A stretch of DNA of 64,000 bases from Chitinophaga skermanii (lineage in GTDB: Bacteria; Bacteroidota; Bacteroidia; Chitinophagales; Chitinophagaceae): contig NZ_QLLL01000012.1 in the NCBI RefSeq assembly GCF_003259335.1, positions 62,001-126,000 on the forward strand, in the 5' to 3' direction. The notes beneath the pieces are model-generated. The model saw nothing but the letters and a program-made list of their open reading frames with translations. It ran no database searches and was not told where the DNA came from. Shown piece after piece: positions 16,901-26,018 of this stretch; positions within the stretch are counted from its first letter, which is position 1; each line of letters starts with the position of its first letter. The translations under genes and the position numbers were made by a program.

Positions 16901-18259
16901 ATGAAACTGGACGCATTAAAGAGAGTATATTTTATAGGTATTGGCGGAATCGGGATGAGCGCTATCGCACGTTTTTTCAATGAAAAAGGCGTGAAGGTGA
17001 GCGGCTACGATCGAACAGCCACCATACTAACGAGGCAGTTAGAAGCTGAAGGTATCGACATTCATTATACCGACGATGTGAACCTGCTCGACCAAAACGC
17101 AGATTTAGTCGTATATACACCAGCGATTCCCGCTACACAAACAGAACTCGTGTATTACCGCGAGCATAATTTTGAAGTAGTTAAGAGAAGCGATGTGTTG
17201 CAAGAAATTACCCGCACGATGTATGCTATTACAGTTGCAGGTACACACGGCAAAACTACTGTATCAACAATGATCGCGCATTTATTACGCCATACAGGTT
17301 ACGGATGTAATGCATTCTTAGGTGGTATCAGCGTTAACTACGACAAAAATTTCTGGAGTAGTGATAAACAAGTAGCGGTGATTGAAGCAGATGAGTACGA
17401 TCGTTCTTTTTTAAAATTGAGTCCTGATATAGCTTTGCTTACTGCCATAGATGCAGACCATTTGGATATTTATGGCACAGTGGAAGCGATAGAAGAAGCA
17501 TTTATACAATATAGCCAGAACATTAAACCAAATGGCACATTATTGGTAAAGCAGGGACTTCACCGTGATGATGCACTGGTGGCAGATCACAAGCTTCACT
17601 ACAGTTTGCAGAATGTTGCAGCTGATAGTTATGCGACCAACATAACAATGGTAAATGGTGGTTATACGTTTGATGTAAAGCAACAAGAATGGTCAATTGA
17701 AAACATCGCTTTGCATATTGGCGGACTACATAATGTAGAAAATGCGGTGGCTGCGATAACAGTGGCACATTTATTGGGAATAAGCAACGATAAAATTCGT
17801 GCGGCTGTAGCGGATTTCAAAGGTATCAAGAGAAGATTTGAATACATGGTAAAGAAGGATGAAGTGGTATACATCGATGATTATGCACATCATCCCGAAG
17901 AACTAAAAGCCTTGATACACGGCGCTACTAGCCTGTTCGCAGGAAAACATAGCACGGTTATTTTCCAACCACACTTGTTTTCAAGAACACGCGACTTTGC
18001 AGATGGCTTCGCGGAAAGCCTCGCACTAGCCGATGAAATCATCTTATTACCAATCTACCCGGCACGCGAATTACCTATTGAAGGTGTAACAAGTGAAATG
18101 ATCGCCGGGAAGATTAAAAACAAAAAAGTGACCATCATGAACCGCGATGATGTGTCGAAATGGGTCGCCGAAAACCCGCAAGAGCTAATTATTACAGCAG
18201 GCGCAGGTGATATCGATCTGCTAAGAGAACCTTTAAAAGAAATATTAAACAAACAATAA
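16901..18259 (+). CDS. murC: UDP-N-acetylmuramate--L-alanine ligase
   Basis: The first amino-acid ligase of the muropeptide pathway, adding L-alanine to UDP-MurNAc in the cytoplasm. GIGGIGMS at 13-20 starts the Rossmann-like N-domain, GTHGKTT at 114-120 is the ATP loop, and EADEYDRSFLKLSP and DDYAHHPEELKAL are typical of MurC rather than of Mpl. At 452 aa it is the right length. Only 7 bp separate it from ftsQ. Confidence 0.97.
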   Translation: MKLDALKRVYFIGIGGIGMSAIARFFNEKGVKVSGYDRTATILTRQLEAEGIDIHYTDDVNLLDQNADLVVYTPAIPATQTELVYYREHNFEVVKRSDVLQEITRTMYAITVAGTHGKTTVSTMIAHLLRHTGYGCNAFLGGISVNYDKNFWSSDKQVAVIEADEYDRSFLKLSPDIALLTAIDADHLDIYGTVEAIEEAFIQYSQNIKPNGTLLVKQGLHRDDALVADHKLHYSLQNVAADSYATNITMVNGGYTFDVKQQEWSIENIALHIGGLHNVENAVAAITVAHLLGISNDKIRAAVADFKGIKRRFEYMVKKDEVVYIDDYAHHPEELKALIHGATSLFAGKHSTVIFQPHLFSRTRDFADGFAESLALADEIILLPIYPARELPIEGVTSEMIAGKIKNKKVTIMNRDDVSKWVAENPQELIITAGAGDIDLLREPLKEILNKQ

Positions 18260-18266
18260 GAGCACT

Positions 18267-19292
18267 ATGCAACCCAAAACGAAAACATCCTTGAAACGCA
18301 TCGGCACCATCCTATTATGGATGAGTGTGATTGCCGGGGTGATCGTGCTGGTAACAGTTGCTGTGCAAGGAAAAAATAACAGCGTTTGTAAAGGAATCGT
18401 GGTGAACATAAAAGGTGATCATAAAACCTTTTTCGTGGAACCGAAAGATGTGAAAGCCCTCATCACGAAAAACAATAACCCCGTTGGGAAAGCCCTCGGC
18501 GATATCAATACGCTAACAATCGAACAAATCGTGAAACGAGATCCATGGATTCGTTCAGCAGAAATTTACATCGATAATAACAAGATGTTGAATGTTGCTG
18601 TTACAGAAAGAGAACCCGTGGCTCGCATCTTTACCTTCAGCGGCAAAAGTTATTATTTGGATGAAGAAGGTGAACGTATCCCGGTATCAAGTAAATACTC
18701 AGCCCTAGTGCCTGTATTTACAAGTTTCCCATCGGATGCCGACACGAAAAAATTAAGTAAGAGTGATAGTTTATTGACAAGTTATATCATCACCGTAGCA
18801 AACTACATTAAGGCCGATACATTTTGGAATGCGCAGATAGAACAAGTGCAGATTACCAAAACGAAGAAATTCGAAATGACGCCGAAACTGGGTGAGCATG
18901 TGATAGAATTTGGAGATGGTACAAATACGGAAGCAAAATTCAAAAAGCTATTAATATTCTATAAAGAAGCCTTGAATAAAGTGGGTTGGAATACTTATTC
19001 ACGCATCAATGTAGCATATGAAAACGAGGTGTACGCGTTGAAGAAGGATGGTAAAAAAGGATTGGTGCCTACGGTTGACACAACCGTGCAACTGGCACAA
19101 ATAGAAAATTCGGGCGGAATAGAAACAACAATGGAAAGAGATGATGATGAAGATGATTCGACATCAGCAACTCCGAAAAAAGACGACAGGAAGATTACTG
19201 TAGCAACAGCCGCTAAACCGGCAAAAGGCATGGCGAAAAGCGCGGCAAAGAGCGGCGCGAAACCCAAAGCAGTATATCAACCAAGACATTAA
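18267..19292 (+). CDS. ftsQ: cell division protein FtsQ
   Basis: A bitopic division protein linking FtsL/FtsB with the rest of the divisome. There is a short basic N-terminus, a single membrane helix (about 15-34), a POTRA-like region including VKALITK and the RDPWIRSAEIYID motif (about 50-115), and the FtsQ beta domain. The last 60 residues form an acidic patch and then an Ala/Lys-rich tail. Length is 341 aa. It sits in the standard murC-ftsQ-ftsA order. Sequence conservation of FtsQ is low, so position carries part of the call. Confidence 0.9.
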   Translation: MQPKTKTSLKRIGTILLWMSVIAGVIVLVTVAVQGKNNSVCKGIVVNIKGDHKTFFVEPKDVKALITKNNNPVGKALGDINTLTIEQIVKRDPWIRSAEIYIDNNKMLNVAVTEREPVARIFTFSGKSYYLDEEGERIPVSSKYSALVPVFTSFPSDADTKKLSKSDSLLTSYIITVANYIKADTFWNAQIEQVQITKTKKFEMTPKLGEHVIEFGDGTNTEAKFKKLLIFYKEALNKVGWNTYSRINVAYENEVYALKKDGKKGLVPTVDTTVQLAQIENSGGIETTMERDDDEDDSTSATPKKDDRKITVATAAKPAKGMAKSAAKSGAKPKAVYQPRH

Positions 19293-19323
19293 AAAGTAAC
19301 GCAACAAAAAAAACATAAACACC

Positions 19324-20739
19324 ATGAATCAGGAAGCTCCTATCATTGTAGGTCTCGACATAGGCACTACGAAGATTGCTGCCATAGCAGGACGGAAGAA
19401 TGAATACGGGAAATTGGAAATCCTGGGATTCGGTAAAGCCCCATCTTTTGGTGTACAACACGGTATGGTGTTGAACATCGACCAAACAATAAAAGCCATC
19501 CGCCAAGCGCTGGAGAATTGTTATGCCTCTAACCCCGACCTCGAAATTAACGAGGTATATGTAGGCATAGCAGGACATCATATAAAAAGCTTGCAAACAC
19601 GTGGCGATATCGTGCGTAACGATACAGATGCGGAAATTTCACCGAAAGATATCGATCAATTGATCAATGATCAATATAAAACGGTGATCCCGGCAAGCGA
19701 TCAAATTATTGACGTAATTCCACAACAATATATCGTGGACAGTTTGCAAAATATCGTTTACCCAATTGGTATGTCGGGGGTAAAAGTTGGAGCAAACTTC
19801 CATATTATCACGGGCGACAAGAACGCGATTCGCAACATTAACAGGAGTGTTGAGAAATCGGGTTTGCGCATAAAAGATTTGGTATTGCAACCATTGGCGT
19901 CGGCAGCGGCGGTTATGTGCGATATGGATTTTGAAGCGGGCGTTGCTATCGTGGATATTGGTGGTGGTACTACAGATTTAGCTGTGTTTTATGAAGGCAT
20001 TTTGAAACATACGGCCGTAATTCCTTATGGTGGGGAAAACATTACGAACGATATTAAAAATGGCTTAGGTGTATTAAAAACACAAGCTGAACAAATGAAA
20101 GTGCAATTCGGTTATGCGTTGGCCGATGAAGCAAAAAGTAATGCCTACATCACGATTCCTGGATTACGTGGACAAGGCCCCAAAGAAATATCTGTGAAGA
20201 ATTTAGCCCACATCATCCAAGCTAGAATGAGCGAGATCATGGATTTTGTGGTATACCATTTGAAACAGATTGGCATGGATAACAAGATGTTGAACGGTGG
20301 AATCATCTTAACCGGTGGCGGCTCTCAATTAAAACACTTGATTCAATTAACCGAATACACTACTGGTGTAAGCGCTCGCATCGGGTTCCCGAACGAACAC
20401 TTGGCCACTGGGCACATTGATGAATTAACTAAACCAATGTACTCTACTTGTATCGGTCTAATTTTAAAAGGTTATAATGATTGGGAAAACGATCGCAGGG
20501 CATTAGATGAGAACTTCGTGAAAATCAACACAAGTTATTTATCTAAAGAACAAGCGACAGCGCGCGAAACAGAACAACCCGTTGAAACGATGCCAGAGGA
20601 GGCAAGCCAAGGACCATCAGCACAGGAAGTTCACGAACGCAAAATCAAAGAAAGAAATGCGTCTTTAAAAGGATTCCTCGACAGAATGAAAACAAAGATC
20701 ATTGATATGTTCACTGAAGAAGAGGACGCAAAATTATAA
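19324..20739 (+). CDS. ftsA: cell division protein FtsA
   Basis: An actin-like ATPase that tethers FtsZ to the membrane and recruits later divisome proteins. The phosphate-1 loop VGLDIGTTKIAAIAG is at about residues 8-22. The SHS2-type subdomain follows, then VDIGGGTTDLAVF near 210 and ILTGGGSQL near 335. The C-terminus LKGFLDRMKTKIIDMF is the expected amphipathic membrane-targeting helix. Length 471 aa includes an acidic Gln/Glu/Pro linker before that helix. It is followed by an unusually large 243-bp gap before ftsZ. Confidence 0.96.
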   Translation: MNQEAPIIVGLDIGTTKIAAIAGRKNEYGKLEILGFGKAPSFGVQHGMVLNIDQTIKAIRQALENCYASNPDLEINEVYVGIAGHHIKSLQTRGDIVRNDTDAEISPKDIDQLINDQYKTVIPASDQIIDVIPQQYIVDSLQNIVYPIGMSGVKVGANFHIITGDKNAIRNINRSVEKSGLRIKDLVLQPLASAAAVMCDMDFEAGVAIVDIGGGTTDLAVFYEGILKHTAVIPYGGENITNDIKNGLGVLKTQAEQMKVQFGYALADEAKSNAYITIPGLRGQGPKEISVKNLAHIIQARMSEIMDFVVYHLKQIGMDNKMLNGGIILTGGGSQLKHLIQLTEYTTGVSARIGFPNEHLATGHIDELTKPMYSTCIGLILKGYNDWENDRRALDENFVKINTSYLSKEQATARETEQPVETMPEEASQGPSAQEVHERKIKERNASLKGFLDRMKTKIIDMFTEEEDAKL

Positions 20740-20982
20740 TTGTATTGTTGGTACTGGTTGTTGTATAACGTGTATAATAAAAAACGTTGAGCAGAAAACA
20801 CTTATAAAATAGTAACATAGGATTGAAACCAGTAAAGATTAATACCAGTGCACAGCAAATTATTTACACCGCATGATTTGTAAACAAAAACAGACGCATC
20901 AATTTTTTTTAACAGTTATACACAACAATTTCGAATACACACAACAAAAACAAACTACTAACCCATTTAAAGAGAAAGAGTC
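20740..20982 (+). other. ftsA-ftsZ intergenic region
   Basis: A 243-bp AT-rich gap, the largest inside the dcw cluster. It contains TTATACACA (20916-20924), a match to the DnaA-box consensus TTATNCACA, about 60 bp before the ftsZ ATG. I found no TAnnTTTG box. Separate ftsZ transcription from this gap is plausible. Confidence 0.4.
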
Positions 20983-22668
20983 ATGATACATTTTGATCTT
21001 CCCAAAGAAAAATCATCCATCATCAAGGTGATCGGCATTGGTGGTGGTGGAAACAACGCGGTAAATCATATGTTTAGCCAGCGCATCGATGGTGTGAATT
21101 TCATTATCTGTAACACAGATGCACAAGCTATCGCGAACAGCCCTGTGCCTAACAAGGTACAGCTCGGCCCGCATTTAACACAAGGCTTAGGTGCCGGTGC
21201 TAACCCCGAAATCGGGAAACAAGCAACGGAAGAATCGTTCGAAGAAATTAAAAAAATACTGGAGGTAAACACTAAAATGGCCTTCATCACTGCCGGTATG
21301 GGCGGTGGTACTGGTACAGGCGGCGCTCCTATCGTTGCACGTATCTGTAAAGAGCTCGGTATCCTCACCGTTGGTATTGTTACAACCCCCTTTTCTTACG
21401 AAGGAAAGAAACGCATGCTACAAGCTGAAGAAGGTATCAACCGCCTCAAAGAATATGTTGATACACTTCTCATTATCTCGAACGATAAACTTCGCCAAAA
21501 ATTCGGCGACCTTAAATTCAAAGCCGCGTTCGAAAAAGCGGATAACGTGTTAGCTACTGCTGCTAAATGTATAACAGACGTGATCAACTCTACGGGTCAG
21601 ATCAACGTCGATTTCGCGGATGTTTGTACCGTAATGCGTAACGGTGGTGTGGCCATCTTAGGTGCCGCTACCGCTGAAGGTGAAGACCGCGCACAACGTG
21701 CTATCGAAGAAGCGTTAACATCACCATTGTTGAACGATAACGATATCCGTGGTGCTAAATGGATCTTATTAAATATCTCTTCTTCTGAAGGTGAATTCGA
21801 ACACACCCTCGATGAAATGGATATCATTCAAGCTTACGTACAAAGTCAAGCCGGAGAGGATTGCGACGTCATCCTCGGTGTGGGATATGATACAGAGTTA
21901 GATCGTAAACTCGGTGTTACTGTTATCGCTACCGGCTTCGAACAAAAACCGATTCAACAAGTAAAACCTTCCTCACTGGGGGAGGCACAAGCGCCATCAG
22001 CGTCAGGCGAACCTAAAATTGTTATGCAATTAGGTCGCGAAGGAGATGAAAAGAAAATGTCAACAGCTGCTCCAATAGAAGAGCCTACTGATGCCATGAC
22101 CCCGCGCTTAGTAGAACCTGTCGTTGCGCAACCTATTACACCTTCTTATTACGCACAGCAACCACAGCACGAAGAAAAACAAACATTCCCGCTGAACCCC
22201 GAACCAGCTAGCACGCCAGTGAATAACATCAACGTTATTCAACCAAATGCTACCAATAATTCGACTACAGCAGGCGGTTACTTAACTAGGCCAACAAACA
22301 TCTACATCGAGCCCAATGCGCCCGGTGATGATGTGCCAGAAATGAAAATGATCATTAGAGATGATGCCAATCCTTCTGCAGAAGACCTCGCTCACCGCGC
22401 GGCCATGGAAGAATTGGAAGAACAAAAACGCAAACAAGCCGAAAGAATCGCGAAGTTGCGCAGCATCAGCTTTAATGTGAAAAATATGGATTCTAACATG
22501 GAAATAGAAAGCGTACCAGCCTATATCCGTAGGAATGTTTCCTTGGAAAATGGCGCAGGTTCCGCAGAACAATTCTATTCCGGTTACTCAGTATCTAATA
22601 ACGGCGAAAATAATCCCGCTGAAATTAATACGATCAACACATTTTTAGATGGGAAAAAGCCAGATTGA
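20983..22668 (+). CDS. ftsZ: cell division protein FtsZ
   Basis: The tubulin-like GTPase that forms the cytokinetic ring. GIGGGGNNAVNHM at 18-30 and the tubulin signature GGGTGTGG at 107-114 are intact, and the T7-loop NVDFADV is near residue 205. The GTPase core ends around residue 325. What follows is long for FtsZ: a low-complexity Pro/Gln/Asn/Glu-rich linker (about 330-450), a charged helix (about 470-500) and a C-terminal region with ESVPAYIRRNVSL, likely the conserved partner-binding peptide of this phylum. Total 561 aa compared with 383 in E. coli. A strong terminator follows. Confidence 0.97.
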   Translation: MIHFDLPKEKSSIIKVIGIGGGGNNAVNHMFSQRIDGVNFIICNTDAQAIANSPVPNKVQLGPHLTQGLGAGANPEIGKQATEESFEEIKKILEVNTKMAFITAGMGGGTGTGGAPIVARICKELGILTVGIVTTPFSYEGKKRMLQAEEGINRLKEYVDTLLIISNDKLRQKFGDLKFKAAFEKADNVLATAAKCITDVINSTGQINVDFADVCTVMRNGGVAILGAATAEGEDRAQRAIEEALTSPLLNDNDIRGAKWILLNISSSEGEFEHTLDEMDIIQAYVQSQAGEDCDVILGVGYDTELDRKLGVTVIATGFEQKPIQQVKPSSLGEAQAPSASGEPKIVMQLGREGDEKKMSTAAPIEEPTDAMTPRLVEPVVAQPITPSYYAQQPQHEEKQTFPLNPEPASTPVNNINVIQPNATNNSTTAGGYLTRPTNIYIEPNAPGDDVPEMKMIIRDDANPSAEDLAHRAAMEELEEQKRKQAERIAKLRSISFNVKNMDSNMEIESVPAYIRRNVSLENGAGSAEQFYSGYSVSNNGENNPAEINTINTFLDGKKPD

Positions 22669-22724
22669 CGAACCAATTCCATATAAATTGGACGTTTGAT
22701 TGTTTTTTAGTTGTGTTAAAAAAA

Positions 22725-22748
22725 ACTCCTCTGATTCCTCAGGGGAGT
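22725..22748. terminator. bidirectional terminator between ftsZ and the GH123-like gene
   Basis: A 10-bp stem (22725-22734 with 22739-22748, one G-T wobble, TTCC loop) is followed by a T run on the plus strand and preceded by an A run, so it can stop both ftsZ and the convergent gene at 22779. Confidence 0.85.
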
Positions 22749-22778
22749 TTTTTATATCATACAAGTTGTATATCTCTC

Positions 22779-24530
22779 TTATAAACTATTCAATGTTACT
22801 TTCGCCTTTTGCAACATCACTGCCGCCGATTCCGTTGGCAATTTGCTGATCTCAAACGGCGCCAACATATTCTCAATTGCTTTCAACTTCGTAGCATCTC
22901 CTTTAGCCGCCGCCTTCAATACCATTATCTTTTCATAATCCTGGATACCCTCAATCAATCGCTCAAATCGAATAGATGTGCGTACGCCTGGATACACCAA
23001 GTAGCAATCTCCCGCCGCCCACGTTCTGAAACGCGAATCTAGCAAAGGCTGTTCCACCCAGTTATTGTAAGCCCAACGTAAGTAACCATTATATCCCTTC
23101 GCCGCCGAATACCAAGGCAGCCATGTTGCTTCCGCCGGTGGCGAAAATGTGAAAGTATTAGGGTACCCCTCCGAACAACAAGTGTAGTTCGTTGTTGGCC
23201 AGCCTTTCTTCAATCGCATATCCACCTCTTCACGCGGCATCACCTGCGCAGAGCCTATTGAATAATCATACATCTCGTTCACCAATTCTTTATGGTAAGT
23301 ACCGGCTAACGATACTTTGAAGTCTTTACTCACACTACGTATTAACTGAAGCGCAGCTAACATGTCTTCCATTTTTCGCTCATCCATGGAAATATTCGTG
23401 ATGTTAAACCACCCTTTTACTTTAAGATGCTTTACAAAGTCTTGTAACATTGGGCGCCAATGGTTGTTAAACTCCGCTGTACCAGGCTTAGCTACAATAA
23501 ACGTATCTTTCGCCATGGCCTCATCGTAATAATAGAATTTGAGGTTCCAAGGGATCATACTATAGCAGTTAATTTGCTTATTCACCCCGCAATCCATCAT
23601 AAACTTCACCCATTTATCAAACACAGTATAGTCGTACTGCCAAGTGCCGTTCTTTTTCTTTGTCCACTTCACTGTTGAACCAAAAATATCCAACGTTTGG
23701 CTATTCCATGGATCATGAATAATGGCCGCTGTGATTACTTTCTGACCGGCGCTAGCCAATTTCTTCATATAAGGGCGCATAGCATCGAAGTGTGCCTGGC
23801 TCCAAGGTTCTACCTCGTATAAACGCGCTATCGCTTCCGGGCTTTGCCATAAATCGAGATGGAAACTCCAATTCTTCGAATTTGGCAACGTACGGTTCAA
23901 CACCTCGATGGTGTAGTTAATAAATTCGGGGTAATAACGCTCTGCATACTTAATACGCAAACTTCCTGCGTATTTACCAGGTGCCGTATTAGCAGGCACT
24001 TCCACGCTTAACCAGATCGGTTGAGTTTCATTCGCATTCACGAAGATCGATTCCGAATAATCAATCCCATCCGCCACTAACGACGAATCAAATTTGCTAT
24101 GATCCGGGCGATGACCACATCCCGATCCATCTGGATTCAAACCATCTGTTAAAACATACCGTAAAAATCCTGCTTTGATATTCGTACGGGGAATCTTATT
24201 ACCTTTCTCATCAGCCAAATCACCCAATTCCACGCTTAAGTCTTTCAAAGGTTCTGTGCCATACACAAGTATTTGTGTATGCACTTTTTCACCCTTCCAA
24301 GCCACGGCATGCCAGCCTTGCGCTCTTTCCTGCGGGGGAAGTGTTTTGGAATAACGCACATCTGTTGTTCCATAAACAACATGCGTACCGCTAATTACAG
24401 TGTCCCAAGCCTCGCGGCTAGGTTTCACTGGGTCGGTCAATTCTGTGTAAGCACCAAACTTGGCGTTTTGCGACCATGCAGTAGCATACATCGCCATGCA
24501 AAAGGTAGCTAATAGGATTTTCTTCACCAT
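22779..24530 (-). CDS. secreted glycoside hydrolase, GH123-like (DUF4091)
   Basis: A 583-aa exported protein; the signal peptide ends near residue 20 (ATAWSQ). An N-terminal beta-sandwich-like region (about 25-210) is followed by a TIM-barrel-like region with the DUF4091/GH123 look, and the pair Asp383-Glu384 in NISMDERKMEDM. In GH123 beta-N-acetylgalactosaminidases an Asp-Glu pair drives substrate-assisted catalysis, so these residues are the predicted catalytic pair. The C-terminus contains GYLRWAYNNW and RFERLIEGIQDYE, common to DUF4091 proteins. The substrate (GalNAc-containing glycan or other) cannot be fixed. It is a single-gene unit between terminators. Confidence 0.72.
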   Translation of the reverse strand: MVKKILLATFCMAMYATAWSQNAKFGAYTELTDPVKPSREAWDTVISGTHVVYGTTDVRYSKTLPPQERAQGWHAVAWKGEKVHTQILVYGTEPLKDLSVELGDLADEKGNKIPRTNIKAGFLRYVLTDGLNPDGSGCGHRPDHSKFDSSLVADGIDYSESIFVNANETQPIWLSVEVPANTAPGKYAGSLRIKYAERYYPEFINYTIEVLNRTLPNSKNWSFHLDLWQSPEAIARLYEVEPWSQAHFDAMRPYMKKLASAGQKVITAAIIHDPWNSQTLDIFGSTVKWTKKKNGTWQYDYTVFDKWVKFMMDCGVNKQINCYSMIPWNLKFYYYDEAMAKDTFIVAKPGTAEFNNHWRPMLQDFVKHLKVKGWFNITNISMDERKMEDMLAALQLIRSVSKDFKVSLAGTYHKELVNEMYDYSIGSAQVMPREEVDMRLKKGWPTTNYTCCSEGYPNTFTFSPPAEATWLPWYSAAKGYNGYLRWAYNNWVEQPLLDSRFRTWAAGDCYLVYPGVRTSIRFERLIEGIQDYEKIMVLKAAAKGDATKLKAIENMLAPFEISKLPTESAAVMLQKAKVTLNSL

Positions 24531-24597
24531 CGTGAGTTGATTAGGTTATGATAATTAAAAATAAACCCACTCAGCGAGTTTTCAAACTTTCCTACAT

Positions 24598-24632
24598 AAA
24601 AAACGCCGCACATTATTGCACGGCGTTTTTTC
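24598..24632 (-). terminator. terminator of the lipoprotein pair
   Basis: AAACGCCG (24601-24608) pairs with CGGCGTTT (24621-24628) around a 12-base loop, with T-runs on both strands. It lies after the stop of the lipoprotein at 24674 and before the GH123-like gene, so that gene must have its own promoter. Confidence 0.75.
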
Positions 24633-24673
24633 GGTTGACATTTCTATATTATTCTCTCGAAAGCTAATAGCAT

Positions 24674-25237
24674 TTAATCTTCCCAAGTACGAATTTTATC
24701 CAGCACATCAATTTTTCCTTTCACCGTTTTCAAATTAGGACCCGTTGCTGATAAGTAAGTTTTATCTACTTCTGCTTCGAATTCCATCCTTAATTGTCCT
24801 TTTTGCAAGTTATAACGAACTACTTTTGATACAGCAGGTTGCGTGGCTAGAGTTTTAACAATCGTAAAAGAGGTATCATTACTCGCCCGTTTGGGAATGA
24901 AATGCATAAACTTAAAATTTGGCTTCGCATTACTTAACTCGCTTTCTGGAAAAACAACTTTAAAAACGTCTGTTCTTTGGAGTGTATCAGTCACTTTTAC
25001 TTCTATTGTACGCTCCTTTGTAGCAGCATCTTCCATCCTATACATTGTTGTAACATTAGTACCAGAATTTTGGAAAGTATAACTCTTCCCGTCCACTTCA
25101 AATTGAATGGTACCTCTCACAGAATATACCTTAAACTCATCGCTTAAGTAGGTTTTGTTATCGTGCTTCATGCACCCGTTTAACGAAAAAGCGGCAATAA
25201 AAAGCAGGAAAAAACAATACATGGGTTTCTTAGTCAT
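24674..25237 (-). CDS. lipoprotein of unknown function, paralog A
   Basis: A 187-aa predicted lipoprotein: MTKKPMYCFFLLF followed by SLNGC puts the lipidated cysteine at residue 22. I place the start at ATG 25237, because the longer reading adds ten residues before the signal peptide. The mature part appears all-beta, with alternating hydrophobic strands. It is clearly homologous to the next gene upstream (25293-25859): shared are YLxxxF, GTIxxEVDGK, VFKxxFPExxL and a C-terminal SATGxNxxTVKGxxDVL. No known family is recognised. The two genes are 55 bp apart and share a terminator. Confidence 0.7.
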   Translation of the reverse strand: MTKKPMYCFFLLFIAAFSLNGCMKHDNKTYLSDEFKVYSVRGTIQFEVDGKSYTFQNSGTNVTTMYRMEDAATKERTIEVKVTDTLQRTDVFKVVFPESELSNAKPNFKFMHFIPKRASNDTSFTIVKTLATQPAVSKVVRYNLQKGQLRMEFEAEVDKTYLSATGPNLKTVKGKIDVLDKIRTWED

Positions 25238-25292
25238 AACGATTTGATTTTGGCTGTAAACATGCATTTTATAGTGATTAAATTATATTCCA

Positions 25293-25859
25293 TCAGTCAG
25301 GTGTTCCAGCAATATACAATACATCTAAATGTCCTTTTACGGTTCGAATGTTTTCACCAGTAGCACTTATAAATCTTTTGTCAGCTGTACATTCGAAATC
25401 TAATTTCATCTTGGCTTTACTGTAATCATATTTTATAACGGTAAATTTACCGGTTAGTTTGCCTAACTCTTTACTGTAGGTTATCGTTGTATCTTGGAGC
25501 GTTTTTGCGTTGAAAACATAGGTAAACTCAAAGTCTTGCACAGGATCTTTACCTAGTAACTTATCTTCTGGGAAAGATAATTTAAATACAGTGCCCAAGC
25601 CTTGACTTCCATAAATAATAATAATATCGAACCGCTTGGTAGGTACATCTTGTGATCGTACCATATTCAAACGAAACCATTGTTGAGGTACAATCGTTAC
25701 CGGTTTCCCATCTATTTCCAAGGTGATAGTTCCCTTTAAATCGCGGTCTAAAAAGTGCTCATTTAAATACGTGAGATGATCGTGGTGCATATCCAAACAC
25801 CCATTCATTACAAATGTAATGGGCAGTAATAGCCAAACAAATCGAAGAATTTGCTTCAT
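25293..25859 (-). CDS. lipoprotein of unknown function, paralog B
   Basis: A 188-aa predicted lipoprotein beginning at ATG 25859 (MKQILRFVWLLL), with FVMNGC giving the lipidated Cys21. The longer open frame upstream lacks a signal-like start. It has the same layout as paralog A: a short His/Asp-rich linker after the cysteine, GTITLEIDGKPV near residue 45, VFKLSFPEDKLL in the middle and SATGENIRTVKGHLDVL at the end. The function is unknown; a small beta-sandwich exposed at the outer membrane is an inference. It is first in a two-gene operon. Confidence 0.7.
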   Translation of the reverse strand: MKQILRFVWLLLPITFVMNGCLDMHHDHLTYLNEHFLDRDLKGTITLEIDGKPVTIVPQQWFRLNMVRSQDVPTKRFDIIIIYGSQGLGTVFKLSFPEDKLLGKDPVQDFEFTYVFNAKTLQDTTITYSKELGKLTGKFTVIKYDYSKAKMKLDFECTADKRFISATGENIRTVKGHLDVLYIAGTPD

Positions 25860-25958
25860 ACTTACATAATTTTGGTTGAGAGGTGATAGCACCACCGGTA
25901 GCGCATTTCCTACATGATGAGTTGAGCATACCTTTTTCCATAAATGCATATAAAAAAA

Positions 25959-25997
25959 ACCGGGATGTAGTTTTCTTGTTGAAAACCACATCCCGGT
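25959..25997 (-). terminator. terminator of kup
   Basis: A 17-bp stem with one mismatch (25959-25975 with 25981-25997, 5-base loop) followed on the minus strand by a run of T residues. It lies 21 bp beyond the kup stop. Confidence 0.85.
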
Positions 25998-26018
25998 CAG
26001 CTTATAACCTATTATATT

